This document shows, in pieces, positions 14,267-22,654 of a stretch of 25,400 nucleotides of DNA. Position numbers and translations under genes: made by a program. Within the stretch, counting starts at the first letter, position 1. Each line of letters starts with the position of its first letter. The DNA lies in the NCBI GenBank assembly GCA_002393815.1, contig DGUB01000034.1, positions 1 through 25,400 on the forward strand, read 5' to 3'. Source of the DNA: Ruminococcus sp. UBA4321. GTDB lineage: Bacteria; Bacillota; Clostridia; Oscillospirales; Ruminococcaceae. The notes under the pieces are model-generated. The model did not search any database. It had not been told where the DNA came from and saw only the letters and a list, made by a program, of their open reading frames with translations.

Positions 14267-14329
14267 TTTTCAACTTTTCAACACTGATTCCGCCTTTTTC
14301 AACGTTGAAATGTTGATAATTCTATTATA
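14267..14329 (-). promoter_or_regulatory. promoter region with palindromic TTCAAC/GTTGAA sites
   Basis: A TATAAT -10 (complement of 14324-14329) precedes the repeat/dockerin gene, with only a weak -35 in the adjoining A/T run. Just downstream lies a perfect 14-base palindrome TTTCAACGTTGAAA (14297-14310). Further TTTTCAAC copies are at 14267-14274 and 14275-14282, and TGTTGA is at 14311-14316. The arrangement resembles a repressor operator set; no regulator is identified. Confidence 0.5.
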
Positions 14330-14500
14330 CACAAAAAAAAAAAATACAACCCCTTCCGGAAAATCGATACAAAAAATTCATAAAATTTATAGGCTTTCAC
14401 AAATTCGCCTGTGATTTTTTGGAAAAAATGACAGCCTGTTTTCTTCTCCGGAAATTTTTTGAATTTTATCAGATTTGCATATTTTTTTACAGAAACTGCC

Positions 14501-14529
14501 TTGACATTTAGCAGAATCTGTGATAAAAT
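14501..14529 (+). promoter_or_regulatory. xylA promoter
   Basis: TTGACA (14501-14506), 17-base spacer, TAAAAT (14524-14529), extended -10 TGA. The rest of the roughly 170-base stretch between this and the divergent promoter is A/T-rich, and I see no further gene in it. A conspicuous operator for a xylose repressor is not evident. Confidence 0.85.
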
Positions 14530-14563
14530 GAATATATATTTAATTGATTCAGGAGGATGAATT

Positions 14564-15889
14564 ATGAGTGAATTTTTCAAAAACATCAAGAAAATCCCGT
14601 ATGAAGGCAAAGGTTCGGATAATCCGTTAGCATTCAAGTACTACAATCCGGATGAAGTTGTCGCCGGCAAACCCATGAAAGAACAGCTGAAATTCGCGCT
14701 TTCGTGGTGGCATACCATGGGCGGCGACGGAACAGATATGTTCGGTGTCGGTACAGCCGATAAAACCTGGGGACAGTCCGACCCGGATGCAAGAGCCATC
14801 GCCAAAGTAGATGCTGCTTTCGAGATTATGGACAAACTCTCTATCGAATATTACTGCTTCCATGACAGAGACTTATCTCCGGAATATGGCTCTTTAGCAG
14901 AAACCAACGAAAAACTCGACAAAGTTACCGATTATATCGCTGAACGCCAGAAAGCTGACCCCTCTAAAAAACTCCTCTGGGGTACTGCAAAATGCTTCGA
15001 CCATCCGAGATATATGCACGGTGCAGGCACTTCCCCGAGTGCGGATGTATTCGCTTATGCAGCGGCTCAGATTAAGAAAGCCATCGAAGCCACTGTAAAA
15101 CTCGGCGGCAACGGCTATGTATTCTGGGGAGGCCGTGAAGGTTATGAAACTCTGCTCAATACCAATATGGGCTTAGAACTCGATAATATGGCGCGTCTCA
15201 TGACCATGGCGAAGGATTACGGCAGAAAAATCGGCTTCAAGGGCGATTTCTATGTAGAACCCAAGCCCAAGGAACCGACCAAGCATCAGTATGACTTCGA
15301 TTCTGCGACAGTAATCGGCTTCCTGAACAAGTACAATCTCCAGAATGATTTCAAACTCAATATTGAAGCCAATCATGCAACACTGGCACAGCACACGTTC
15401 CAGCATGAACTGAGAGTTGCCAGAGTGAACGGCATGTTCGGTTCGATTGATGCCAATCAGGGTGATACACTGCTCGGCTGGGATACTGACCAGTTCCCGA
15501 CAAATATCTATGATGCGGCTCTTTGTATGTATGAAGTTCTGAAAGCAGGCGGATTCACAAACGGCGGCTTAAACTTCGACTCCAAGGCAAGAAGAGGTTC
15601 TTTCACTCCGGAAGATATTTTCTATTCCTATATCGCCGGTATGGACACCTTCGCACTCGGTCTGAGAATCGCTGACAAGATGATTTCTGACGGCAGAATT
15701 GATAATTTCGTGGCTGACAGATATGCAAGCTGGAATTCCGGCATCGGTGCGGATATCATCAGCGGAAAGGCTACTCTCGAAGACCTCGAAAAATACGCAC
15801 TCGAAAAAGGCGAAGTTACCGCTTCTCTGACAAGCGGCAGTCAGGAAAAACTTGAAAGTATCCTGAATAATATCATGTTTAATCTTTAA
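14564..15889 (+). CDS. xylA: xylose isomerase
   Basis: A 441-residue class II (long N-terminus) enzyme interconverting D-xylose and D-xylulose, first step of xylose use in the cytoplasm. Active-site residues are visible: H100 and D103 in YYCFHDRD, W139 in LLWGTAK, the metal/substrate segment [18 protein letters not shown] (about 187-204), and [16 protein letters not shown] (231-246) with E232 and K235. Metal ligands continue in IEANHATLA and [15 protein letters not shown] lies 8 bases before the ATG. It has its own promoter and terminator; no xylulokinase is adjacent. With the dockerin gene next to it, this suits a hemicellulose user. Confidence 0.98.
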   Translation: MSEFFKNIKKIPYEGKGSDNPLAFKYYNPDEVVAGKPMKEQLKFALSWWHTMGGDGTDMFGVGTADKTWGQSDPDARAIAKVDAAFEIMDKLSIEYYCFHDRDLSPEYGSLAETNEKLDKVTDYIAERQKADPSKKLLWGTAKCFDHPRYMHGAGTSPSADVFAYAAAQIKKAIEATVKLGGNGYVFWGGREGYETLLNTNMGLELDNMARLMTMAKDYGRKIGFKGDFYVEPKPKEPTKHQYDFDSATVIGFLNKYNLQNDFKLNIEANHATLAQHTFQHELRVARVNGMFGSIDANQGDTLLGWDTDQFPTNIYDAALCMYEVLKAGGFTNGGLNFDSKARRGSFTPEDIFYSYIAGMDTFALGLRIADKMISDGRIDNFVADRYASWNSGIGADIISGKATLEDLEKYALEKGEVTASLTSGSQEKLESILNNIMFNL

Positions 15890-15901
15890 TTTATATTAAT
15901 A

Positions 15902-15933
15902 AAAACGCTCTCCGGACGGAGGGCGTTTTTTTG
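15902..15933. terminator. bidirectional terminator of xylA and the pfl operon
   Basis: A hairpin ACGCTCTCCG/CGGAGGGCGT with T-runs on both strands, between convergent genes. Its stem is close to the one after the tRNA-like array. Confidence 0.92.
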
Positions 15934-15941
15934 CTTTCATA

Positions 15942-16220
15942 TCAGAAATCAGATATCAGGCTGACAGTAAATGACAGTTTGCTGTCAGTCTGTATCATAT
16001 TACGGAGCAAAGTCATTATCTGGTGACAAAGTTCTGTTTCGTTCTGACCGCTGAAATATAGAATCAGATTATCATCCAAATCGGCTTCATTGTCGGATGT
16101 TTCAAATTCCAGTCCGGCAATCTGACTGACAAGATAATCATCAATTTCGGATTGAAGATTCAGAAGTTTTTCGATATCCAGAAATTCATGATTGTTATGG
16201 GAAAACTGCACTTTAATCAT
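15942..16220 (-). CDS. small acidic protein of unknown function, coupled to pflA
   Basis: A 92-residue protein starting MIKVQFSHNNHEF. Its ATG lies inside the end of pflA (8-base overlap), so translation is probably coupled; the longer upstream open frame is a shadow of pflA. Predicted layout by eye is strand-helix-strand-strand-helix-strand, with acidic stretches (ETSDNEADLDDN). There is one cysteine and no signal peptide. I recognise no family. Position at the end of a pyruvate formate-lyase operon hints at a link to that enzyme, but only by context. Confidence 0.72.
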   Translation of the reverse strand: MIKVQFSHNNHEFLDIEKLLNLQSEIDDYLVSQIAGLEFETSDNEADLDDNLILYFSGQNETELCHQIMTLLRNMIQTDSKLSFTVSLISDF

Positions 16221-16974
16221 GATTCTGCCCTTTGAGATTTTCTCTGAGCCGTTTCTTGATTCCCTTGATAATCTGTTCACGCGCCTGCACAGCCGTTTCT
16301 TTCTCCACAGGCTTGACATCTTCCAGAGGGTAGGGAATGCCCAGTTCATGATATTTCGTCTTTCCCATATCATGATAGGGGAGAACATCCAGAGCTTTCA
16401 GCGTTTTCAGTCCGCCGATAAAATAGCCGAGCCGGGTTTGTTCTTCTTCGCCGTCCGTCCATCCCGGCACGATAACATGCCGAATCCAGACCGGAATGTT
16501 CTTCTGACTGAGATATTCCGCAAAGGCAAGAATATTTCTGTTTGAATGCCCTGTTAATTCTTTATGCTTTTCATCATCAATATGCTTGATATCGAGCATT
16601 ACCAAATCCGTGACGGATAGCAGCTTGTCATACTTTTCCGGACAGACCGGATTAAAACAGATTCCGGAAGTATCGAGACAGGTGTGAATTTTCTTCTGCT
16701 TCGCGAGCGTGAATAATTCTGTTAAAAATTCCATCTGTAGCATCGGTTCTCCGCCGGTTGCCGTGATGCCGCCGTTCCGGTAGAATGCTTTATTATGCTC
16801 ATAAGCCTGAATCAGTTCTTCGGCAGTCATGAGCGTGCCTGTTCCGGCTTCCCATGTGTCCGGATTGTGACAGTATAAACACCGCATCGGACAGCCCTGA
16901 AAAAATATGACAAACCGTACTCCGGGACCGTCTACCGTTCCGAACGAGTCTGTTGAATGAATATGTCCCTGCAT
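16213..16974 (-). CDS. pflA: pyruvate formate-lyase activating enzyme (radical SAM)
   Basis: A 253-residue radical SAM enzyme that installs the glycyl radical on pyruvate formate-lyase. The [4Fe-4S]-binding CxxxCxxC is C28, C32, C35 in GCPMRCLYCHNP. The SAM-binding GGEP is in ITATGGEPMLQ, and LDIKHID and VIVPGWTDGEEE match the family. Length is typical (E. coli 246). It lies downstream of the split enzyme, after a long intercistronic hairpin, with a GAAGGGA ribosome site. Its normal target is the glycine of the radical domain, here carried on a separate small protein. Confidence 0.97.
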   Translation of the reverse strand: MQGHIHSTDSFGTVDGPGVRFVIFFQGCPMRCLYCHNPDTWEAGTGTLMTAEELIQAYEHNKAFYRNGGITATGGEPMLQMEFLTELFTLAKQKKIHTCLDTSGICFNPVCPEKYDKLLSVTDLVMLDIKHIDDEKHKELTGHSNRNILAFAEYLSQKNIPVWIRHVIVPGWTDGEEEQTRLGYFIGGLKTLKALDVLPYHDMGKTKYHELGIPYPLEDVKPVEKETAVQAREQIIKGIKKRLRENLKGQNHD

Positions 16975-17005
16975 GAAAATCCCTTCTTTCCTGATAATTT
17001 CAGAG

Positions 17006-17043
17006 ATACAGAATAACCCGGCTGAAAAGCCGGGTTTCTGTAT
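17006..17043 (-). other. long intercistronic hairpin between the radical-domain gene and pflA
   Basis: ATACAGA and TCTGTAT (7 bp) enclose AACCCGGCT/AGCCGGGTT (9 bp) with a four-base loop and a small internal bulge. On the transcribed strand no U-run follows, so it is probably not an intrinsic terminator. It could be a processing or stabilising hairpin that lets enzyme genes be expressed above pflA. Confidence 0.6.
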
Positions 17044-17061
17044 GCATGATAAAGTGATAAC

Positions 17062-17310
17062 TCAGATTTTGTCATGAAATGTTCTGGAGATAACGTCATC
17101 CTGCTGTTCTTTTGTCAGCTTGATGAAGTTGACTGCATAACCGGATACACGGATTGTCAGCTGAGGATATTTTTCCGGATGCTTCTGCGCATCAAGAAGT
17201 GTTTCTCTCGTGAATACATTGACATTCAGGTGATGTCCGCCCTTACTTACATAACCGTCGAGCAGTTCCACCAGATTGTCAACCTGCTGGTCATTCTGAA
17301 TTTCTGCCAT
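17062..17310 (-). CDS. stand-alone glycyl-radical domain of pyruvate formate-lyase
   Basis: An 82-residue protein matching the C-terminal radical domain of pyruvate formate-lyase. [48 protein letters not shown] (54-60) and [14 protein letters not shown] correspond in order to the end of the E. coli enzyme. G57 is the glycyl-radical residue. It has its own AAGGAGG site and ATG. Free radical-domain proteins such as E. coli GrcA (YfiD) exist as spare parts. Here, however, the main enzyme in the same operon lacks the domain, so this protein should be an essential subunit and the real substrate of PflA. Confidence 0.95.
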   Translation of the reverse strand: MAEIQNDQQVDNLVELLDGYVSKGGHHLNVNVFTRETLLDAQKHPEKYPQLTIRVSGYAVNFIKLTKEQQDDVISRTFHDKI

Positions 17311-17335
17311 GATAAATTCCTCCTTAAATAATTAA

Positions 17336-17605
17336 TTAAAGTTCCCCGTTATCCGGTTCTTCGGATTCTTCATCCTCCTGATAATCAGGGTCTTCGTCAT
17401 CAAAATTCTGTACTGCACATGCGCCGAGTTTCGGATTGCATTCCGTGCTGTTTACAGTCTGGACTTTCGTCTGTTCGCCGATATCCAGATTGATATGCTG
17501 GCTTCCGGACGCGGCGAGCGCGTCCAGAAGTGCAACTAAATCATCAGCCTGCTGATTCAGATTTTCGGAATCTTCAGGATTAGTTGTTTTCTTCGTCGGA
17601 TTCAT
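17336..17605 (-). CDS. acidic, degenerate glycyl-radical-domain-like protein
   Basis: An 89-residue protein with a strong AGGAGG site, starting inside the 3' end of the pyruvate formate-lyase core (26-base overlap). Residues 19-42 ([20 protein letters not shown] and on) align with the radical-domain protein: about 10 of 24 positions identical, including LV-LLD and H-N. KLGACAV (59-65) lies where RVSGYAV would be, with G61 kept and C63 new, but the arginine, serine and C-terminal helix are gone. The tail from D69 is almost all Asp/Glu. It looks like a diverged paralogue of the radical domain with a new role (placeholder, chaperone or regulator). Role inferred only. Confidence 0.75.
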   Translation of the reverse strand: MNPTKKTTNPEDSENLNQQADDLVALLDALAASGSQHINLDIGEQTKVQTVNSTECNPKLGACAVQNFDDEDPDYQEDEESEEPDNGEL

Positions 17606-19712
17606 TTGCAGCCTCCTGTGCGAGACGGTCAATATCGAGGTCACCTGCAAAGATTCTGGTATTCTTGCCGAGTGCATCCGGAATAATCGAGAACGTATTC
17701 GAGATGCCGTCCTGTGCATGACGGAACGGAAGCTTTGCAACGGAACTCAGGGAAGCGACTGCACCGTGAGTATCTCTGCCATGCATCGGGTTTGCGCCCG
17801 GTGCAAGCGGAATGCCCTGCTTTCTGCCGTCCGGAGTGTTGCCGGTCTTCTTGCCGTATACGACATTGGAAGTAATTGTCAGAATGGACATCGTCGGCAC
17901 ACCGTCTCTGTAGGTGTGATGCTTTCTGATTTTGTCCATGAAGGTTCTCACGATATTGACAGCAATCTGGTCTACTCTGTCATCATCATTGCCGTATTTC
18001 GGGAAGTCGCCTTCGATTTCGTAGTCAACAACCACATTCTTTGTCACACTGATAACATTTCCGGCTTTGTCCTTGACTTCGATATCTTTACGAATCGGCT
18101 TTACTTTTGCATACTTGATGGCACTCAGGGAGTCAGCCACAACGGACAGTCCTGCAATACCGGTTGCAAAATATCTCTTGACATCGCGGTCATGCAGTGC
18201 CATCTGAACTCTTTCATAGCTGTATTTGTCGTGCATGAAGTGGATAACATTCAAAGTATTGACATACAGTCCGGCGAGCCATTCCATCATATCGTCATAT
18301 TTTTCCATGACATCGTCATAATCCAGAACATCGCCTTCAACAGGTCTGTATTTGGGTCCTACCTGTACGCCGAGTCTTTCATCCACACCGCCGTTGATAG
18401 CGTAAAGCAGGCACTTTGCCAGATTCGCTCTTGCACCGAAGAACTGCATTTCCTTGCCGACTCTCATAGAAGATACACAGCAGGCAATCGCATAGTCATC
18501 GCCGTGGATCACTCTCATCATATCGTCATTTTCATACTGGATGGAACTGGACTTGATAGACATCTTCGCACAGAATCTCTTGAAGTTAATCGGCAGTCTG
18601 GTTGACCACAGAATTGTCATATTCGGTTCCGGAGCAGTTCCCAGATTGTTCAGTGTGTTCAGATAGCGGAATGAATTCTTTGTGACCATGTGCTGTCCGT
18701 CTACAGAAACACCGCCGATGGATTCTGTTACCCATGTCGGGTCGCCGGAGAACAGAGAATTATATTCCGGAGTTCTTGCAAACTTCACCAGACGCAGCTT
18801 CATGATAAAATGGTCAATTAATTCCTGTGCTTCGGATTCTGTAATCAGACCCTTTTCCAGGTCGCGCTGAATATAGATATCCAGGAAAGAAGAAGTCCTG
18901 CCGATGGACATTGCTGCACCGTTCTGTTCCTTGACAGCTGCCAGATAGCCGAAATACAGCCACTGTACCGCTTCTCTGGCGTTTGCTGCCGGACGGGAAA
19001 TATCAAAACCATAGATTTCGCCGAGCTTCTTCAGGTCTTTCAAAGCGTTAATCTGTTCGGAAAGTTCTTCACGCAGACGAATATTTTTAGAAGTCATACG
19101 AACGAAATGTGTTGCCTTCTGGTGTTCCTTGTCTTCAATCAGCATATCAATGCCATACAGTGCCACACGTCTGTAGTCACCGATGATACGTCCTCTGCCG
19201 TAAGCATCCGGCAGACCGGTCAGAATTGCCGCATGTCTTGCAAGTTTCATTTCAGGAGTATAGGCATCAAATACACCCTGATTGTGTGTTTTTCTGTATT
19301 TTGTGAAAATTTCAACGACTTCCGGGTCAACTTCATAGCCGTATTCCTTACAAGCCTGCTGTGCCATACGGATACCGCCGAACGGCTGGAGCGAACGCTT
19401 GAAAGGCTTGTCTGTCTGGAAACCGACAATCTTCTCCAAATCCTTGTTCAGATAACCGGGTCCGTGAGAAGTAATTGTAGAAATAATCTTGGTGTCCATA
19501 TCCAGAACACCGCCTGCCTCACGTTCCTGACGAGATAAATCCATCACCTGTTCCCACAGTTTTGTTGTTGCCTCTGTCGGACCTTCGAGGAAGCTTTCGT
19601 CCCCGTCGTAAGGTGTAATATTCTTGTGAATAAAATCGCGGACATTGACAGAAGTATTACTCCATCTTCCCGGCTCGAAGCCTTCCCATTCAGGTGCAAA
19701 GTTTTTGAACAT
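17580..19712 (-). CDS. pflB: pyruvate formate-lyase core lacking the glycyl-radical domain
   Basis: A 710-residue enzyme core that splits pyruvate with CoA to acetyl-CoA and formate. The catalytic cysteine pair is C411-C412 in [10 protein letters not shown]. Other family landmarks are [47 protein letters not shown] and [18 protein letters not shown]. It stops soon after [15 protein letters not shown] (669-683) with an unrelated 27-residue acidic tail. The final 75 or so residues with the radical glycine are missing and are supplied by the small gene downstream. This is not a single frameshift, because the following genes have their own starts and ribosome sites. The ATG at 19712 is chosen since GGAAAGGAAG lies 8-9 bases upstream; earlier ATGs sit on or before that site. 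Confidence 0.95.
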   Translation of the reverse strand: MFKNFAPEWEGFEPGRWSNTSVNVRDFIHKNITPYDGDESFLEGPTEATTKLWEQVMDLSRQEREAGGVLDMDTKIISTITSHGPGYLNKDLEKIVGFQTDKPFKRSLQPFGGIRMAQQACKEYGYEVDPEVVEIFTKYRKTHNQGVFDAYTPEMKLARHAAILTGLPDAYGRGRIIGDYRRVALYGIDMLIEDKEHQKATHFVRMTSKNIRLREELSEQINALKDLKKLGEIYGFDISRPAANAREAVQWLYFGYLAAVKEQNGAAMSIGRTSSFLDIYIQRDLEKGLITESEAQELIDHFIMKLRLVKFARTPEYNSLFSGDPTWVTESIGGVSVDGQHMVTKNSFRYLNTLNNLGTAPEPNMTILWSTRLPINFKRFCAKMSIKSSSIQYENDDMMRVIHGDDYAIACCVSSMRVGKEMQFFGARANLAKCLLYAINGGVDERLGVQVGPKYRPVEGDVLDYDDVMEKYDDMMEWLAGLYVNTLNVIHFMHDKYSYERVQMALHDRDVKRYFATGIAGLSVVADSLSAIKYAKVKPIRKDIEVKDKAGNVISVTKNVVVDYEIEGDFPKYGNDDDRVDQIAVNIVRTFMDKIRKHHTYRDGVPTMSILTITSNVVYGKKTGNTPDGRKQGIPLAPGANPMHGRDTHGAVASLSSVAKLPFRHAQDGISNTFSIIPDALGKNTRIFAGDLDIDRLAQEAANESDEENN

Positions 19713-19768
19713 AAATGACATCTTCCTTTCCAGTATGAATGATTGATACATTCTTTCTTTACTCTTTT

Positions 19769-19797
19769 ATCATACTACTTTTTGCAGACTTTGTCAA
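19769..19797 (-). promoter_or_regulatory. promoter of the pyruvate formate-lyase operon
   Basis: Read on the minus strand: TTGACA (19792-19797), 17-base spacer, TATGAT (19769-19774). A second TTGACA lies 12 bases further upstream (19804-19809). Half-sites TGTTCACA (19843-19850) and TGTGAACA (19979-19986), in opposite orientation, flank the intergenic region and resemble halves of Rex-type redox operators; full sites are not present. Confidence 0.85.
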
Positions 19798-19888
19798 GGT
19801 TTTGTCAATCATGAGTATGATATTTTTTTAACATTCGTTGAGTGTTCACATAATTTTTCCCCATTTCATGATAAAATCCGTATAAACT

Positions 19889-19947
19889 GCATTTTCCTGC
19901 CAGTGTTTGACAGGTTAACTCCTGCTAATCAGTATACAGGAAAATGC
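19889..19947. repeat. inverted repeat in the pflB-spoIIID intergenic region
   Basis: GCATTTTCCTG (19889-19899) and CAGGAAAATGC (19937-19947) are perfect 11-base inverted repeats around 37 bases that themselves contain CAGG-TTAACT-CCTG. The stretch from 19798 to 20095 otherwise holds no gene I can see; it is A/T-rich. The repeat could be a cis RNA structure, a small RNA or an operator pair. Confidence 0.55.
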
Positions 19948-20095
19948 TGAACAAATCAATCTTTTTTAATTTCTGAATTGTGAACATATTTTTTTTATTT
20001 TTTTACTGTATTTTCTGCTAATTTCCGGTTTTTACGCATATACTCTAAAGAATTCTCGATTTTGTTCAGAGAAAACTGAAACAGGAGTGAAGATT

Positions 20096-20368
20096 ATGTA
20101 CACAAACGACAGAGCCGTCATGCTGGGTACCTATATTCTGGAACATCAGGCAACGGTACGCGCGGCGGCGAAGAAATACGGTATTTCCAAAAGTACCGTA
20201 CACAAGGACGTGAGCGAGAGGCTGCCTTACATACAGCCCGAACTCGCCGGGCAGGTACACGCCGTACTCCTCAAAAATAAACAGGAAAGACATATCCGCG
20301 GCGGCATGGCTACCAAAAAGAAATATGCACAGCTCCGCCAGGCACATGATAAATCAGAAAATTCATAA
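20096..20368 (+). CDS. spoIIID: sporulation transcription factor SpoIIID
   Basis: A 90-residue helix-turn-helix protein that switches mother-cell gene expression during sporulation. The family core is clear: TVRAAAKKYGISKSTVHKDVSERLP (helix-turn-helix, about 22-46) and RHIRGGMATKKKY near the C-terminus, the basic second DNA contact. ATG 20096 is preferred over an in-frame GTG three codons earlier because AGGAG lies 8-10 bases before the ATG and overlaps that GTG. It is monocistronic with a strong terminator. It is evidence that the organism is, or descends from, an endospore former. Confidence 0.96.
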   Translation: MYTNDRAVMLGTYILEHQATVRAAAKKYGISKSTVHKDVSERLPYIQPELAGQVHAVLLKNKQERHIRGGMATKKKYAQLRQAHDKSENS

Positions 20369-20373
20369 ATATT

Positions 20374-20420
20374 ATTCCGGAAGGGCGCGGATTTTTTCTG
20401 CACCCTTCCGGAATTTTTTA
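20374..20420 (+). terminator. terminator after spoIIID
   Basis: TTCCGGAAGGG (20375-20385) pairs with CCCTTCCGGAA (20403-20413), with a 17-base inner loop, followed by TTTTTT. Confidence 0.9.
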
Positions 20421-20430
20421 CTTCTGCATC

Positions 20431-20459
20431 TTGCAAAATCAATGATTTTGTAGTATAAT
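20431..20459 (+). promoter_or_regulatory. promoter with embedded operator-like palindrome (mgt-recQ-tex)
   Basis: TTGCAA (20431-20436), 17-base spacer, TATAAT (20454-20459). A perfect palindrome CAAAATCA-A-TGATTTTG (20434-20450) fills the spacer, exactly where a repressor would block polymerase. The regulator is unknown; this is not a recognisable LexA box. Confidence 0.72.
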
Positions 20460-20490
20460 AAGATTATCAGTCTGAAAGGGGATTATTGTT

Positions 20491-20817
20491 TTGACTGTAT
20501 TTGAAAAAATCTATGAAATTGTAAAACAGATTCCGGAAGGAAAAGTCGCCACTTACGGCATGATTGCACAGCTTGCCGGAAATCCGCGCTGGGCGCGTGT
20601 GGTCGGCTATGCACTGCATGTCAACCCTGAACCCGGTGTGATTCCCTGTCACAGGGTCGTCAGCCGGACAGGCAGTCTTTCTCCGGCGTTTGCATTCGGC
20701 GGCGAAAACCGGCAGAAACAGCTGCTGCTCAAAGAGGGCGTTTCGTTCCAGGAAGACGATAAAGTCAATCTGGAACGCTGTCTCTGGAACGGTCTGAAAG
20801 AGGGAGAAACACCGTGA
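20491..20817 (+). CDS. short MGMT-fold protein (alkyltransferase domain only)
   Basis: A 108-residue protein made of just the DNA-binding/active-site domain of O6-methylguanine methyltransferases. It keeps the nucleophile cysteine C53 in IPCHRV, the arginine finger R36 in NPRWARVVGYAL and the base-flipping tyrosine Y22. Alkyltransferase-like (ATL) proteins have the same size but replace this cysteine with Trp or Ala, so this one may still transfer alkyl groups. It starts with TTG (20491) behind AAAGGGG; no ATG fits. The stop overlaps the recQ GTG. It probably works in alkylated-DNA recognition or repair. Confidence 0.88.
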   Translation: MTVFEKIYEIVKQIPEGKVATYGMIAQLAGNPRWARVVGYALHVNPEPGVIPCHRVVSRTGSLSPAFAFGGENRQKQLLLKEGVSFQEDDKVNLERCLWNGLKEGETP

Positions 20818-22646
20818 CAGCGCGTGAAGTTCTGAAGCAGTGCTTCGGCTATGACAGTTTCCGGAACGGTCAGGCAGAACTAATTTCGCATATCCTGAAC
20901 GGTCAGGATGTGTTCGGCATTATGCCGACCGGCGCAGGAAAATCCGTCTGCTATCAGCTTCCGGCTCTCATGATGCGCGGGATGACGATTGTCATTTCTC
21001 CGCTGATTTCGCTCATGATTGACCAGGTCAGCGCACTCCGGGCAAACGGCATTCCGGCTGCCTGTCTTCACAGCATGATGGACGGAGATGCCTGTAAAGA
21101 CGTTCTGCGGCGCGTCTACAACCGGGAAATCAAAATTCTCTACACTGCGCCGGAACGCCTGGAAACTCCCAGTCTCCGGCGGATTGCCGAAGAAGTTCCT
21201 ATTTCTATGGTAACTGTAGACGAAGTCCACTGCGTTTCCCAATGGGGACAGGACTTCCGTCCCGGATACCTGAAAATTCCGGATTTTATCAGCTGTCTGC
21301 CCCGCCGTCCGGTTCTCAGCGTTTTTACCGCCACTGCCACCAAAGAAGTCGCTGACGATGTCCGGAATCTTCTGCATCTTCGTCAGCCGTTCTGTCTGAC
21401 AACCGGATTTAACAGGGAAAACCTCTATTTTGCAGTGCAGCGTCCGCGTGACAAATTTCAAGCCCTTCTTGATTTCCTGAAACAGCATCCCGGAAAAACA
21501 GGCATTATCTACTGTATTTCCCGGCGGCTCGTCGAACAGGTCACGGAAGAACTCTGCCTTGCCGGAATTCCGGCTGTCCGCTATCACGCCGGACTGACCG
21601 ATGAAGAACGCCAAAGAAATCAGAACGATTTCATTTATGATAAAGTCCGCCTGATTGTTGCAACCAATGCCTTCGGCATGGGTATCGACAAGCCGGATGT
21701 CAGCTTTGTCATTCATTACAATATGCCGAAAAATCTTGAAAGCTATTATCAGGAAGCCGGAAGAGCCGGACGCGACGGCAGTCCGGCAAACTGTATTCTG
21801 TTCTATGACGGCGGTGATATCCGCATCAATCAGTTTTTGATTGATAATTCCGGCGAAAATCCACAGATTGACCAGAAAACCAGAGAACTGCTCCGGCAGA
21901 AGGACAAGCAGCGGCTCCGCATTATGCAGAAATACTGTACAGATGATGCCTGTCTGCGGCATTATATGCTTTCTTATTTCGGCGATACCGCCCCTGCCGT
22001 CTGCGGAAATTGCAGCTTTTGTCAGACAAACTGCGAACAGAAAGACATTACCCTCGAAACACAGAAAATTATTTCCTGCATCTATCATCTGCAAGAGAAA
22101 AATTTATCCTTCGATGCCAAATCCCTGACACAGATTCTCCGCGGAAGCAAAGCAAAAAAATATCAGGAGTATCATTTCAGTGATTCACTTTCCACTTACG
22201 GCATTATGAAAGAAATTCCGGAAACACAATGTCTTGAAATCATTCGCTTTCTCATCAGTCATTCCCTGCTTTCCGAAAAAGAAAACCTGCTGTACGTCAA
22301 CCGCAAATCTGCACTCTTTCTCAAAGAGAAACAAAAACTCTCCATGCCGGTAAAGAAAATTTCCTTCCCGGCAGAATCTTCACAGCAAAAAGATAAAAAT
22401 ACCGGTACTGACGAAAAACTGTTCGGACTCCTCGACCAGTGCCGTAATACTGTCGCACAAAAAGAACATCTGCCGCCTTATATCGTCTTTACTGATATGA
22501 CTCTCCGGGATATGTGCCGGAAATTACCCGTTTCTGATATGGCATTCCTGAGCGTTTCCGGTGTCGGACGCGTCAAGCTCGAAAAATACGGCGATGCTTT
22601 TATGAATGTTATCCGAAATTATACCGCCCAGACCAGAAAGGATTGA
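20814..22646 (+). CDS. recQ: ATP-dependent DNA helicase RecQ
   Basis: A 610-residue 3'-5' helicase. Walker A is MPTGAGKS (37-44), the Walker B box is DEVH (136-139) where DEAH is commoner, and TATATK, FGMGIDKPDV and the Arg-finger segment YYQEAGRAGRDG follow. A zinc-binding RecQ-C-terminal region has the cysteine cluster CLRHYML to CGNCSFC (about 380-402). An HRDC-like domain ends the protein (LLDQCRNTVAQKEHLPPYIVFTD, MAFLSVSGVG). Start is GTG at 20814, overlapping the previous stop (GTGA), so it is translationally coupled. It acts in recombination and fork repair. Confidence 0.96.
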   Translation: MTAREVLKQCFGYDSFRNGQAELISHILNGQDVFGIMPTGAGKSVCYQLPALMMRGMTIVISPLISLMIDQVSALRANGIPAACLHSMMDGDACKDVLRRVYNREIKILYTAPERLETPSLRRIAEEVPISMVTVDEVHCVSQWGQDFRPGYLKIPDFISCLPRRPVLSVFTATATKEVADDVRNLLHLRQPFCLTTGFNRENLYFAVQRPRDKFQALLDFLKQHPGKTGIIYCISRRLVEQVTEELCLAGIPAVRYHAGLTDEERQRNQNDFIYDKVRLIVATNAFGMGIDKPDVSFVIHYNMPKNLESYYQEAGRAGRDGSPANCILFYDGGDIRINQFLIDNSGENPQIDQKTRELLRQKDKQRLRIMQKYCTDDACLRHYMLSYFGDTAPAVCGNCSFCQTNCEQKDITLETQKIISCIYHLQEKNLSFDAKSLTQILRGSKAKKYQEYHFSDSLSTYGIMKEIPETQCLEIIRFLISHSLLSEKENLLYVNRKSALFLKEKQKLSMPVKKISFPAESSQQKDKNTGTDEKLFGLLDQCRNTVAQKEHLPPYIVFTDMTLRDMCRKLPVSDMAFLSVSGVGRVKLEKYGDAFMNVIRNYTAQTRKD

Positions 22647-22654
22647 TTCTACTT

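Noticed and set aside
14299..14637. A 112-codon reverse frame upstream of and into xylA
   Set aside because: Crosses the xylA promoter, ribosome site and start; composition is A/T-driven and no family is seen.
17006..17043. Intrinsic terminator between the radical-domain gene and pflA
   Set aside because: Strong hairpin but no U-run on the transcribed strand; treated as a processing or attenuating hairpin.
17336..19712. Pyruvate formate-lyase split as a simple frameshift or sequencing error
   Set aside because: The core ends with its own extra tail, both following genes have separate ribosome sites and starts, and a diverged radical-like gene lies in between, so no single indel restores one chain.
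20880..22094. A 404-codon reverse frame opposite recQ
   Set aside because: Shadow of recQ; the helicase motifs are on the plus strand and overlap coupling supports that strand.
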